Source: a virus. From it: 64,000 nt of DNA. The DNA lies in the IMG/VR virus record IMGVR_UViG_3300027721_000734, positions 1 to 64,000 of that record, one strand, 5' to 3'. A program made the translations under genes and the position numbers. Positions 37,032 to 45,882 of this stretch are shown piece after piece. The notes beneath the pieces were generated by a model that worked only from the letters and a program-made list of their open reading frames with translations, had not been told where the DNA came from and ran no database searches. How positions within the stretch are numbered: the stretch's first letter is position 1; the number at the start of each line of letters is the position of its first letter.

Positions 37032-37862
37032 ATGATAAATTTTAACACGGAGTACTTCAGTAATAATTATTACTTCTTTTTAAAAGATAGAGGAGATAAA
37101 ATATCCCTATATTATTCTGTTGCGGATACTTTAACCGAATCAAGAAAAAAAGATGACAAGATTGACTTTGATAAAAAAGATACAAAAAAAATTAAAGATG
37201 TTATGTCTAAAGTTTTAAAGTCAAAGAAAAAGGTGTCAAAAGATGATTTAACTAAAACTTTAAAAAATGTTAAATCCAAAACGGAAATAGAAGAATTTGT
37301 TGATGAGGATGGAACAATGTTAACATCTAGAATACCATATATTAATACCGCCTTATCTCCACGAAAAACGATGGACCAGACCGTTCCTATGGCAAGAACA
37401 ACTAACGACCCTGTTACTAGAGGTTATAGAGTTTATTATGGTGAGAGTGAAGAAAAGGGTGATGAGATGATAAATGAGGTTGATTATTCGGAAGCATTTG
37501 GATATGTTGAAACTGAAAATATGGATTACGATAATACGGTTAAAACTCTTGCTAAAATGGGTGTTGAAAATCCTGAAGAAAGAGCTCAAGAATTTGGAAA
37601 ACTTCCAAAACAAAAAAAACACGATGGTAAGTTAAAACAAAGATTATCGGAGAAGGATACAATAGAAGAACAACAGAAACAACAAATGACTAAAATGGTT
37701 GAGGATATTTTAACCAAAAAATCAAAAGACGATTCTGGTGTTATCAAAAATAATGGTATCAGTAAAATATTAATGAAAAATCTCCAATCTATTAAAAAAA
37801 TTGCTGAAAAAGAAGGTATTAGTATTAATATGTTAATTAAATCACTAAAATCAAATGAATAA
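37032..37862 (+). CDS. Lys/Glu-rich hypothetical morphogenesis protein
   Basis: This 276-residue protein is not recognised. It is highly charged, with a Lys/Asp-rich helical stretch (about 35-90), a central ordered segment (TLSPRKTM-like region through TRGYRVYYGESEEKG, about 105-140) and a helical C-terminal half (about 180-276). It begins the rightward late cluster and overlaps the next gene by 8 bases. A tiny upstream ATG at 37019 encodes only MKKLYDKF, so I chose 37032. Position next to other small packaged-looking proteins suggests a head or internal virion component. Confidence 0.5.
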   Translation: MINFNTEYFSNNYYFFLKDRGDKISLYYSVADTLTESRKKDDKIDFDKKDTKKIKDVMSKVLKSKKKVSKDDLTKTLKNVKSKTEIEEFVDEDGTMLTSRIPYINTALSPRKTMDQTVPMARTTNDPVTRGYRVYYGESEEKGDEMINEVDYSEAFGYVETENMDYDNTVKTLAKMGVENPEERAQEFGKLPKQKKHDGKLKQRLSEKDTIEEQQKQQMTKMVEDILTKKSKDDSGVIKNNGISKILMKNLQSIKKIAEKEGISINMLIKSLKSNE

Positions 37863-38325
37863 GGATTTATACGGAAAATCTTTTGCTATCCCCCAAGATG
37901 TCATTGAATATTTACATCAATGCAATCAAGCTGTTGGTGAAGTGGATGAAACAACCGAAGGGTTTAAAAGAAATAAAGATTTAAGAGATAAGAAAGAAAT
38001 TACATACCAACAATTAAAACGAATGAAAAATTGGTTTGATAATTTTGATGGTCACGAAAATGATACCACACATATTTTAAATGGTGGACATTATGTGAAA
38101 AATTGGGTCAATGACACATTAAATTCTATGAGAGATAATGTTGAGAATACTAAACAGAATAAGTCTGAAGTATTACCAAATCAATTCATCCAACCTCACG
38201 AAAAAAATGATATGACAAAGATGAATAGACCAACTCAATCACATAAGTCAGCCGTGAATAGATATGATTCAGCAATTGTTGAGAATTTACAAAGAATAAA
38301 CGATTTAATAAAAAAAATAATTTAA
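37855..38325 (+). CDS. Hypothetical phage protein, 156 residues
   Basis: This protein has an ordered N-terminal half with KEITYQQLKRMKNWFDNFDG and THILNGGHYVKNWVNDTLNSMRD. I associate this arrangement with conserved small proteins in T4-like phages of Bacteroidota but cannot name it. The C-terminal part is polar and ends in a helix (NLQRINDLIKKI). It overlaps the upstream gene by 8 bases and is 3 bases from the next, so it is part of one operon. Probably a structural or assembly factor. Confidence 0.5.
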   Translation: MNKDLYGKSFAIPQDVIEYLHQCNQAVGEVDETTEGFKRNKDLRDKKEITYQQLKRMKNWFDNFDGHENDTTHILNGGHYVKNWVNDTLNSMRDNVENTKQNKSEVLPNQFIQPHEKNDMTKMNRPTQSHKSAVNRYDSAIVENLQRINDLIKKII

Positions 38326-38328
38326 GTT

Positions 38329-38622
38329 ATGGCAAATTTAGACCCAATAGACTTGGCTCAACCAGAAAATAAGTTGTCGTCTATCGCGACAGCACAAAGA
38401 GCAATATTATTCCCAAAAAACGATTATAAAACAACTAACCAATATTCTTCGGTTAATCCTGACGCATTGGCGGATGGAGATACTAAAGGTAAAGGGACTG
38501 GTGGTGATTTAGATGTTTATAATCAAGGTGCCGGAGCAATCCAAGACATTTTAGAAAGAAAATCTGAAATAGTTGTGAATACCTTTAAACCAAACGCACC
38601 TTACACCACACCAAGCGCTTAA
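38329..38622 (+). CDS. Hypothetical phage protein, 97 residues
   Basis: This short protein lacks obvious motifs. It begins MANLDPIDLAQPENKLSSIA, continues with an arginine-containing helix and a Gly-rich middle (GKGTGGDLDVYNQGAGAI), and ends in a disordered Pro/Thr tail. The stop overlaps the ATG of the next gene (TAATG at 38622), which supports translation. Likely a minor virion or assembly protein by context only. Confidence 0.45.
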   Translation: MANLDPIDLAQPENKLSSIATAQRAILFPKNDYKTTNQYSSVNPDALADGDTKGKGTGGDLDVYNQGAGAIQDILERKSEIVVNTFKPNAPYTTPSA

Positions 38623-39038
38623 TGAAACTTTACAATACATTTAAGTCCCTTATTTTAGAAGTAGCGTCAGTTGACTCAATAGTCAGTGCTATAAAAAATA
38701 AAGACAAGATAATAATTTACTACGATGGTGATGAACCTGGTGGTCGTGGATTAAGGGAGATAGAACCTGTATGTTTTGGATACAGTAAAGCCGATAACCC
38801 TGTTCTACGAGCTTGGGATACTCAAGGAGCGTCTCACACCGGTTATAAAGGAGAACAACCTCTACCAGGATGGAGACTTTTTAGAGCAGATAAAATTCTC
38901 TCTTTTAAACCATCCGGAGAAAAGTTTAACACACCAAAACCCGGCTATAATACAGCCGGAGATAAAAGTATGACAAGAGTTATCATAAATGCGGTTTTTA
39001 ATGAGCAACCAACTCAAACAGAACCAACACAATATTAA
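38622..39038 (+). CDS. WYL-like domain protein with an internal-protein-like N-terminus
   Basis: This 138-residue protein carries a WYL-like SH3-barrel fold: DKIIIYYDGDEPGGRGLREI, then EPVCFGYSKADNP, VLRAWDTQGASHTG and GWRLFRADKILSF. The WYL domain usually senses nucleic acids or nucleotides. The N-terminus (MKLYNTFKSLILE) strongly resembles the short capsid-targeting peptide of T4 internal proteins (MKTYQEFIAE) and ends in an (I/L)-X-E site at residue 13. I infer that it may be packaged in the head and cleaved. It is not fused to a helix-turn-helix, unlike WYL transcription factors. Confidence 0.6.
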   Translation: MKLYNTFKSLILEVASVDSIVSAIKNKDKIIIYYDGDEPGGRGLREIEPVCFGYSKADNPVLRAWDTQGASHTGYKGEQPLPGWRLFRADKILSFKPSGEKFNTPKPGYNTAGDKSMTRVIINAVFNEQPTQTEPTQY

Positions 39039-39044
39039 AACATT

Positions 39045-39656
39045 ATGACAAACGAAAATAGTTTAATGGAAAAATTAATGGTGTCTAAAAAAATGATAGA
39101 CATTCATAACCAAACACCAAGAGGGGGATTACCTTCTATGAATTCATATAATTCACCTGAAGTGGAATCATACGATGCTCCACAAGCGAAGTATTCGTTA
39201 CCTCAAGAATTTTTACAAGAAAATTCATCATCAAATGAACCTTATTTATCGTCAATACCTAAAACACCAACGATGCCACAACCTCTTACAAGTGATAGAG
39301 TTATGTCGTCTAAATTACCTGACGAAATAAAACGATTAATGATAGAACATCCAATCAGTCAACCAAACTCTATGGGTGGTGGTTCAGTTTTATCTGATGA
39401 ATTAGTTGAGAAAGCCTCAAAATTAATGAATTTAAAAGGTCCTCAACAACCAAAACAAGTTGTTAAAGAACAATCACCTCAACCAAATTTTAACAACAAA
39501 CAATTAAAAGAAATGTTAAAAGAAGTTGTTGAGGAAGTTTTATTAGAAAATGGTGTGATTGCCGAATCAACACAAAAATCAAACGAACTCTTCTCTTTTA
39601 AAGTTGGAAAACATGTTTTTGAAGGTAAGGTAACCAAGATTAAAAAATTATCTTAA
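39045..39656 (+). CDS. Hypothetical morphogenesis protein, Pro/Gln-rich
   Basis: This 203-residue protein is mostly disordered (about 25-140, rich in Pro, Ser and Gln). A helical segment follows (about 145-175; KQLKEMLKEVVEEVLLENG, which resembles the 'L..lI..vL.E' peptides elsewhere in the window). It ends in a short beta domain (FSFKVGKHVFEGKVTKIKKL). It is the last gene before a terminator. The layout would suit a scaffold or internal head protein, but no family is recognised. Confidence 0.45.
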   Translation: MTNENSLMEKLMVSKKMIDIHNQTPRGGLPSMNSYNSPEVESYDAPQAKYSLPQEFLQENSSSNEPYLSSIPKTPTMPQPLTSDRVMSSKLPDEIKRLMIEHPISQPNSMGGGSVLSDELVEKASKLMNLKGPQQPKQVVKEQSPQPNFNNKQLKEMLKEVVEEVLLENGVIAESTQKSNELFSFKVGKHVFEGKVTKIKKLS

Positions 39657-39678
39657 CTTTATATATAATTTAAAACTT

Positions 39679-39707
39679 AATCCCTACTGTGAAGTGGGGA
39701 TTTTTTT
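39679..39707 (+). terminator. Intrinsic terminator
   Basis: AATCCCTAC (39679-39687) pairs with GTGGGGATT (39694-39702), including one T-G pair, around a 6-base loop. Seven T follow (39701-39707). It closes the 37032-39656 operon. Confidence 0.85.
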
Positions 39708-39768
39708 ATGGGGTTATGGTTGATATTCTCATTAACTATCATTATATTTTCATTTATAATTTAATAAT

Positions 39769-40986
39769 ATGAAAGAAAAAATTAATGTATTAGTTCTACC
39801 ATCAGATACTTCAGGTGTTGGAAAATTTCGTTCGGTAGACCCTCATGTATTCTTACAAAACCAATATCCTGATGATTTTCATGTGGATATAGATTATACC
39901 CCAAAGATAGATGATATTAATTATTGGAAAAAATATCAGATAGTTCACGCTCATAGAACTATTGGTAATAATTACGAAGTGTCGGCACAAATAATTAAAG
40001 GATTAAAAGAATTGGGTATTATTGTTATTGTTGACATTGACGATTATTGGTTACCGACAGTAGACCATCCAATTCATAGTATTATCGTAAAACATAAAAT
40101 TCACGAGAAAATTGTTGCAAACTTAAAAGAAGCCAGTTATGTTACAACGACAACTGATTTATTTGCAAACGAAATTCGTAAGCTTAATAAAAATGTATTA
40201 GTTTTACCAAACGCTATAAATCCAAAAGAAGGTCAATTTAATCAACCAACACCACCATCAGATAAGATTAGAGTTGGATGGCTCGGAGGTAGTTCACACA
40301 TTGAGGATTTAAATTTGTTGGGGAATTTTGTTCAAAAAAATCAAGACATAAATGATAAATTACAATATGTTATTTGTGGTTTTGATATTAGAGGTACCGT
40401 AACGGAAATGAATCCACAAACAGGTGAAGAAAGAAAAAGAGATATATTACCTCACGAAACTGTTTGGACTAAATATGAAGATATTTTCACTAACAAGTAT
40501 AAAACCATAGATGAGAACTATAAAAAACATTTATTAGAGTTCAAAGAAAGAGAATTTTTATCAACAAGTGATTTACCATATGTTAGAGTTTGGACAAAAC
40601 CTGTTACAACTTACGCTATGAATTATTCAAAATTTGATATATCTTTGGCACCAATTAAAAATCATATATTCAATAGGATGAAATCTCAATTAAAGGTGAT
40701 TGAGGCTGGGTTTTATAAAAAAGCGTTAATTGCTTCAGAAATCGGACCTTACACCATTGATTTAAAACATTGTTTGAAAAATGGTAATTTTACAGATGGT
40801 AACGCAATTTTAATACCCGAGAATAGAAATCATAGTGATTGGTCTAAATCAATTAAAAAATTGGTTCAAAACCCTGAAATGATTACTGAATTAGGCGAGA
40901 GATTATTTGAAACTGTTAAAGACAAATATGATTTAAAAAATGTGACCGTTACAAGAGCAGAATTTTACAAATCTTTAATTAAATAA
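39769..40986 (+). CDS. Glycosyltransferase (GT4-like, GT-B fold)
   Basis: This 405-residue protein begins KINVLVLPSDTSGVGKFRSV and continues with an acceptor-domain segment VDIDDYWLPTVDHPIHS. The second Rossmann domain opens with VLPNAINPKEG and VGWLGGSSHIEDLNLL. Near the C-terminus LAPIKNHIFNRMKSQLKVIEAGFY provides the usual GT4 donor-binding glutamate region. No membrane segment is visible. It starts a new transcription unit after the terminator at 39707 and is followed 3 bases later by the exonuclease gene, so a sugar transferase and DNA enzymes share one operon. The acceptor is unknown. Confidence 0.75.
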   Translation: MKEKINVLVLPSDTSGVGKFRSVDPHVFLQNQYPDDFHVDIDYTPKIDDINYWKKYQIVHAHRTIGNNYEVSAQIIKGLKELGIIVIVDIDDYWLPTVDHPIHSIIVKHKIHEKIVANLKEASYVTTTTDLFANEIRKLNKNVLVLPNAINPKEGQFNQPTPPSDKIRVGWLGGSSHIEDLNLLGNFVQKNQDINDKLQYVICGFDIRGTVTEMNPQTGEERKRDILPHETVWTKYEDIFTNKYKTIDENYKKHLLEFKEREFLSTSDLPYVRVWTKPVTTYAMNYSKFDISLAPIKNHIFNRMKSQLKVIEAGFYKKALIASEIGPYTIDLKHCLKNGNFTDGNAILIPENRNHSDWSKSIKKLVQNPEMITELGERLFETVKDKYDLKNVTVTRAEFYKSLIK

Positions 40987-40989
40987 AAA

Positions 40990-41691
40990 ATGATAAACAT
41001 ACCTTTAACCAAAATATTGTTTCTTGATATTGAAACAGTTGGTGGATGTAAAAACTATACCGAGTGTAAAGTTAACAATCCTAATGTGGCAAAACAATTT
41101 GAAAAATATTTTGATTGGTTTCAAAAAAGATTTCCGGAAGATGTTGGTCAGTCATTTGACTATGTCTTTGAAAAACGAGCGGCATTAGTTCCCGAGTTTG
41201 CAAAAATTGTTTGTGTTAGTGTTGCTTTCGTTATGGATAATGGAGATATTAAAAAACAATCATTCTCCGGAGATGATGAAAAAAAATTACTAAAAGATTG
41301 CCAAACATTACTTAATCGTTGTGGTAAATTAGATTTTTATCTATGTGGACATAATCTTAAAAATTTTGACATCCCAATGTTGGCAAAAAGAATGATAATT
41401 AACGGATTAAAACCATCCTCAATACTACCGTCTTACAATACAAAACCGTGGGAGATTAAAGCCATTGACACCAAAGAAATTTGGCAATACGGAGCTTACA
41501 CCGCAATTGGTTCATTGGACTTAATGTGTTCTTGTATGGATGTTCCATCACCAAAGGAAGGTGATGTTACTGGAGATAAAGTTCACGACGCGTATTGGAA
41601 TAAAAATATGTTATCAGAAATCACTGCTTATTGTGAGCGTGATGTGTTAGTATTAATTGATGTAATAAAAAAATTAAAAGAATTAGAATAA
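40990..41691 (+). CDS. DnaQ-superfamily 3'-5' exonuclease
   Basis: This 233-residue protein has the three exonuclease motifs in order. Exo I is FLDIETVGG near residue 11, Exo II is GHNLKNFDIPMLAKR near 116, and Exo III is AYCERDVLVLIDV near 217. It resembles the predicted PolB-type 3'-5' exonucleases (PF10108). It probably degrades or proofreads DNA in the cytoplasm during phage replication. Its stop overlaps the dUTPase ATG by one base (TAATG), so the two nucleotide-related genes are coupled. Confidence 0.8.
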   Translation: MINIPLTKILFLDIETVGGCKNYTECKVNNPNVAKQFEKYFDWFQKRFPEDVGQSFDYVFEKRAALVPEFAKIVCVSVAFVMDNGDIKKQSFSGDDEKKLLKDCQTLLNRCGKLDFYLCGHNLKNFDIPMLAKRMIINGLKPSSILPSYNTKPWEIKAIDTKEIWQYGAYTAIGSLDLMCSCMDVPSPKEGDVTGDKVHDAYWNKNMLSEITAYCERDVLVLIDVIKKLKELE

Positions 41692-42287
41692 TGGAATATA
41701 ATAATTTAGATTTTTTAGAGGAAAAGGCTAAAGAATTAAGACAAAGATTAGAGGGTGATTTTGAAGATTTAGATATGACCGAAATGATGAATGAATTGGG
41801 TGTTGATATTAAAGATTTAGAGGATAAAATGTTAAATCATAGAACTAAATTACCTTTACAATTTAATAAATTACATCCCGATGCCGTAACACCTAAATAC
41901 AATTACGAAGGTGATTCAGGGTTTGATTTACATTCTATTGATGAAGTAATTATCCCCCCATTTGGAAGAGCATTAGTCCCAACAGGATTATCCTTTGACA
42001 TTAAAGAGGGATATGAAATTCAAGTTAGAACCAAAAGTGGGTTAGCCATTAATCAGGGTCTTATGATATTAAATTCTCCAGGAACAGTAGATTCCTCATA
42101 CACTGGAGAAATAAAAGGTATTATTTTTAACACTAACCCTTTTGAGTTTACAATACCTAAAGGTATGAAAATAGGACAAGCTGTTCTATGTCCTGTTGTA
42201 AATGGGGGATGGGTTGACTTGATTGAGGTAAATAAAATAAACGAAAAAGATAGGGGCGAAAATGGATTCGGGTCAACAGGAATTTAA
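41691..42287 (+). CDS. dut: dUTPase (deoxyuridine triphosphate nucleotidohydrolase)
   Basis: This 198-residue protein carries the trimeric dUTPase motifs: EGDSGFDLHS (motif 1), RTKSGLA (motif 2), NSPGTVDSSYTGEIKG (motif 3, with the catalytic Asp) and RGENGFGSTG (motif 5). It hydrolyses dUTP to dUMP, lowering uracil incorporation and feeding dTMP synthesis. It has an extra N-terminal acidic helical segment of about 55 residues (LEEKAKELRQRLEGDFEDLD) beyond the usual core, whose role is unknown. It is coupled to the exonuclease upstream and the next gene starts 1 base after its stop. Confidence 0.92.
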   Translation: MEYNNLDFLEEKAKELRQRLEGDFEDLDMTEMMNELGVDIKDLEDKMLNHRTKLPLQFNKLHPDAVTPKYNYEGDSGFDLHSIDEVIIPPFGRALVPTGLSFDIKEGYEIQVRTKSGLAINQGLMILNSPGTVDSSYTGEIKGIIFNTNPFEFTIPKGMKIGQAVLCPVVNGGWVDLIEVNKINEKDRGENGFGSTGI

Positions 42288-42288
42288 T

Positions 42289-42846
42289 ATGGAACATTTT
42301 TACACAGAGATTGATGGATGGTCATCAGATGCTGAACAAGGTGAATTACTTAGAATTATATTAACTAAAATTGATGCTAAATCAAATATTAATATTGCGG
42401 AAATTGGTGTTTATAAAGGAAGAGGGACATCATTATGGAACGTAGAATTAATGAATCATAGTATTGAATATAACTATTACGCAATAGACCATTTCATGGG
42501 GTCTAACGAACATGATAAATCGTTAGATTATTATAAGGTAACATTAGATAATTTACAACCAATACTTAATAAAATACATTTAATAAAAAACGATTCAATT
42601 TCTGAATCACAGAATTATCCTGATAATTTTTTTGACATTGTTTATATTGATGCTTCTCATGAATATGAATATGTTCTTGAGGATATTAAAAAATGGTTAC
42701 CAAAAGTTAAAGATGGTGGTATAATTTGTGGAGATGATTATATTATTGGATGGGACGGTGTAATAATGGCTGTTAATGAAATATTCCAAGATAAAGTAAA
42801 TATTGTAGGAGCACAACAATGGTGGGTAAAAAAAATAATAGTATGA
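42289..42846 (+). CDS. Class I SAM methyltransferase (Methyltransf_24-like)
   Basis: I choose the ATG at 42289, directly after the dUTPase stop, rather than the in-frame ATG at 42262, which would overlap the conserved dUTPase tail. The 185-residue protein shows the SAM loop (NIAEIGVYKGRGTSLW), an acidic AIDHFMGS stretch, the core FDIVYIDASHEYEYVLEDI and a GGIICGDDYIIGWDGV catalytic region. The family acts on sugars or small molecules in glycan clusters. It is coupled by ATGA to the next glycosyltransferase gene. Confidence 0.75.
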   Translation: MEHFYTEIDGWSSDAEQGELLRIILTKIDAKSNINIAEIGVYKGRGTSLWNVELMNHSIEYNYYAIDHFMGSNEHDKSLDYYKVTLDNLQPILNKIHLIKNDSISESQNYPDNFFDIVYIDASHEYEYVLEDIKKWLPKVKDGGIICGDDYIIGWDGVIMAVNEIFQDKVNIVGAQQWWVKKIIV

Positions 42847-43574
42847 GAGTAGCGTTAGTTTGTATTGCAAAAAATGAAGATAATTACATCCAAGAATGGG
42901 TTAATTATAATAAAAAATTGGGATTTGATGATATTTTTATTTATCAAAATAATTGGAGATGCTCAATTGACGAACCTAACGTAATTAAAATAGAGTATGA
43001 TGGTGTAAATAGACAAATTCCTTGTTATAACGAATTCATTAATAACTATAAAAAAGATTATGATTGGGTAGCATTTTTTGATGTTGACGAATTTTTAGTA
43101 TTAAAAAAACATAAAAACATTAAAGAATTTATTTTTGACTATAAAGACCATAATGGTATTGGAATTAATTGGGTTCTATTTGGTAATAATGGTTTATCTG
43201 AAATTAATGACGAATATAGTGTGGTTAAAAGATTTACAAAATGTCAATCAAAACCGGATGAACACATTAAAACAATTCTCAATTTAAAATCACCTAATTT
43301 TATGAATGTTCACGCCCCAAATAGAGAAATTGTTGATACTAATCATAGAAAATTTAGTGGACCCTTTAACTATGAAGGATTAATAGATGTTGCACAAATT
43401 AATCATTACTTTTGTAAGACAAAAGAAGAGTTTGAATTTAAATGTAATAGAGGTAGAGCTGATATAAGTGTTGGGAGGAATCTAAACGAATTTGAAAGAC
43501 ATAATTTTAACGAAATAACCGATTTAACCGCACTCAATTTTTTATATGATAACAATAATATACTCAACACATAA
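42843..43574 (+). CDS. Glycosyltransferase (GT92/GT2-like)
   Basis: The start is placed at 42843, where ATGA overlaps the previous stop, giving 243 residues. It starts MRVALVCIAKNEDNYIQEWV, typical of GT2_4/GT92 enzymes. The donor-binding DVDEF lies near residue 80 (DWVAFFDVDEFLVL) and is followed by GIGINWVLFGNNGL. HAPNREIVDTNHRKF and QINHYFCKTKEEFEFKCNRG complete the family pattern. These enzymes transfer hexoses to glycans. It overlaps the next gene by 29 bases, which indicates tight translational coupling. Confidence 0.78.
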   Translation: MRVALVCIAKNEDNYIQEWVNYNKKLGFDDIFIYQNNWRCSIDEPNVIKIEYDGVNRQIPCYNEFINNYKKDYDWVAFFDVDEFLVLKKHKNIKEFIFDYKDHNGIGINWVLFGNNGLSEINDEYSVVKRFTKCQSKPDEHIKTILNLKSPNFMNVHAPNREIVDTNHRKFSGPFNYEGLIDVAQINHYFCKTKEEFEFKCNRGRADISVGRNLNEFERHNFNEITDLTALNFLYDNNNILNT

Positions 43575-45069
43575 AGACGAAGCATACAATAACAAATTTA
43601 GACAACATTTGTTACAAAGTTCAGGTTTAAAAGATATTCAAATATTAGAATATGTTAACCACAATCAATATAGTTTATCCGAATTATACAATAGAGGTAT
43701 TTCTGAATCAGAGAATGATATTATCGTATGTTGTCATAACGATATTAAACTTGAAAATGGTTGGGGTAAGAAATTATTAAAAGATTTTGACGAAAACCCT
43801 GATTATGGTATTATAGGTAAAGCAGGTTCTTGTTATTTTCCGGAATCAGGGGTTTACTGGGAAAAAATGAATGAAACAATGGTTGGACAAGTTTACCACC
43901 ACCCTAAAGGACAGAATAAGTGGTTAAGTACTTATTCATCAAAATCACCTTATTTAATACCTGTTGTGACTATTGACGGGTTATTCATATCATTTAATAA
44001 GTTAAAAGTTAAACATCAATTTGATGAGACAATAGGTAGATTTCATTTTTATGACCATTTATTTTGTGTTCCAAATTACTTAGATGGTATTAAAATTGGT
44101 GTTACCTCGTCTTTTGAAATTACTCACGAATCCGTTGGTAAACCTAATATAGAATTTTATCAGTCAAAAGATATGTTCATTAAAAAATGGGGTGATAAAT
44201 TACCTTTGGATTTAAAACCTTTGGAGGTTTATATACCAATTATAAAAGAAAAACAATTAAAAAATATTGGTAGAGTTGCTGTAATTATACCAACAAAAAG
44301 TAAGACAGACTTATTATTTTCCTGTGTAAACTCTTTTATAAAAAATTGTAATCCCCAATTATTTGATGTATTTATTGCCGACACTGGGTCGTCAGATTTT
44401 GAAAAAAAAGAAATTAAAGAATTTATATTAGATAACCAAACTAATATTAGGATAACCTTAATTGAGTATGATTATTATAATTTTGCAAAAATTAATAATG
44501 ATGTGGTTAAAAATCATATAACCGATGAATACGAATTTTTATTATTTTGCAATAACGATATTAAAATCCTTAACAACGTTATTTACGGGATGTTAAAACA
44601 TTTTAAAGAAAATCCAAAAATTGGGACTGTTGGATGTAGATTACATTACGGAAATAACACAATACAACATAATGGTATTGTCGCCAATTTTGATTCTGTT
44701 GGTAATTTTGGAGTAGGTCATATAGACTTAAATAAATACTATTCTAAAACATATAAAGTTAATGATGTTATCGGTTCAACGGGTGGACTACTGATGATTA
44801 AAAAAATTATTTTTGAAAAATTAGGTTATTTTAACGAAAATTACATTTCTTGTTTCGAGGATGTTGAATTAAATTTAAAATCCACTTTATTAGGTTATCG
44901 GAATATTTGCGACACTAGCTTAGTGGCGTATCATTTTGAAAGTCAAACTCGAAATGATGACCCTGAAAATTTAAAAAAATTACAACTTGATTTTAAGAAT
45001 AATTTATTTCCATTTGTTTCTAATAATATAGAGAGACTACACAAACATATTTTAATGATTAAAACATAG
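43546..45069 (+). CDS. Two-domain GT2 glycosyltransferase
   Basis: This 507-residue protein has two GT-A-like units. The N-terminal unit (1-235) includes ITIIYSTHKDEAYNNKF and IIVCCHNDIKLENGWGKKLL. The C-terminal GT2 domain (about 243-507) includes VAVIIPTKSKTDLLFSCVNS, FLLFCNNDIKILNNVIYGM as the nucleotide-sugar site, and GGLLMIKKIIFEKLGYFNEN, with CFEDVELNLKSTLLGYRN near the end. The layout matches rhamnosyl- or galactosyl-type transferases building repeat units. Its first codons lie inside the previous gene. A 48-base gap to the phoH gene follows. Substrates cannot be inferred from sequence. Confidence 0.8.
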   Translation: MITIIYSTHKDEAYNNKFRQHLLQSSGLKDIQILEYVNHNQYSLSELYNRGISESENDIIVCCHNDIKLENGWGKKLLKDFDENPDYGIIGKAGSCYFPESGVYWEKMNETMVGQVYHHPKGQNKWLSTYSSKSPYLIPVVTIDGLFISFNKLKVKHQFDETIGRFHFYDHLFCVPNYLDGIKIGVTSSFEITHESVGKPNIEFYQSKDMFIKKWGDKLPLDLKPLEVYIPIIKEKQLKNIGRVAVIIPTKSKTDLLFSCVNSFIKNCNPQLFDVFIADTGSSDFEKKEIKEFILDNQTNIRITLIEYDYYNFAKINNDVVKNHITDEYEFLLFCNNDIKILNNVIYGMLKHFKENPKIGTVGCRLHYGNNTIQHNGIVANFDSVGNFGVGHIDLNKYYSKTYKVNDVIGSTGGLLMIKKIIFEKLGYFNENYISCFEDVELNLKSTLLGYRNICDTSLVAYHFESQTRNDDPENLKKLQLDFKNNLFPFVSNNIERLHKHILMIKT

Positions 45070-45117
45070 ACATTTAAATTAAAAGAAGTATTCTTATAAA
45101 ATAAAAACAATTATAAA

Positions 45118-45882
45118 ATGGCTGAACAACGAAAAAAGAAACCAACAACAACTACTTCTACCCCTGAACCAACAGGTAAACCGGTAAATAAAAAAGATTT
45201 AATTGGTCAAATCATTAAGAGAAAAACTAAAGAAAAGTTTTTAACTCTAAATCAAAAAAAGTATTACGACACTTTAATTGATAGTGAAATTACTGTTTGT
45301 TCTGGACCTGCGGGTGTTGGTAAAAGTTATATAACAATGAAAGCAGCAATTGATTTACTTTCTGAACCAAAAAACTCTTACGAGAAAATAATCATTGTTA
45401 GACCGGCTGTTGAGGCTGAAGAAAAATTAGGTTCATTGCCCGGTAATGTTGAGGAGAAACTTGACCCATATATTTTTCCATCTTATTACTTATTAAATAA
45501 AATAATAGGTAAAGAAGCTAGGGAGAAATTAAAAGAGATTGAAGTTATTGAAGTATTCGCATTAGCATTTATGAGAGGTATGAATATAGATAATTCTATA
45601 TTAATTTTTGAAGAAGGACAAAACGCTTCTCCAAGTCAAATGAAACTACTTTTAACAAGGATTGGATATAATAGTAAGTTTTTTATCTCTGGTGATGTAG
45701 AACAGTCAGACAAATATAAAAATAAGACACATAGTGGTTTATGGGACGCTATTGAAAAATTTAGAGATGATGATTACGTATCAACATTTGAATTTAAAGA
45801 TAAGAATGATATTGTAAGAAATCCTTTAATTAGTAAAATATTACGTAAATACGATAACGAATCAGATGAGAATAGCAATTGA
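45118..45882 (+). CDS. phoH: PhoH-like ATPase
   Basis: This 254-residue protein has a Thr/Pro/Lys-rich tail (1-25) followed by a PhoH domain. The Walker A motif is CSGPAGVGKSYITMKAA (about 63-78). Conserved PhoH motifs follow: IIIVRPAVEAEEKLGSLPGN, then FMRGMNIDNSILIFEEGQN, the Walker B region, and LTRIGYNSKFFISGDVEQSD. Walker B reads EEGQN where most relatives have DEAQN. PhoH-type ATPases are common in T4-like phages and are thought to act in RNA or phosphate metabolism, though the phage role is unclear. The end overlaps the next gene by 17 bases. Confidence 0.9.
   Translation: MAEQRKKKPTTTTSTPEPTGKPVNKKDLIGQIIKRKTKEKFLTLNQKKYYDTLIDSEITVCSGPAGVGKSYITMKAAIDLLSEPKNSYEKIIIVRPAVEAEEKLGSLPGNVEEKLDPYIFPSYYLLNKIIGKEAREKLKEIEVIEVFALAFMRGMNIDNSILIFEEGQNASPSQMKLLLTRIGYNSKFFISGDVEQSDKYKNKTHSGLWDAIEKFRDDDYVSTFEFKDKNDIVRNPLISKILRKYDNESDENSN

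Noticed and set aside
37019-37045. Tiny frame MKKLYDKF that could be a leader peptide
   Set aside because: It overlaps the start of the 37032 gene and nothing suggests attenuation. The ATG follows a TATTTAT box by chance or as part of the same start region.
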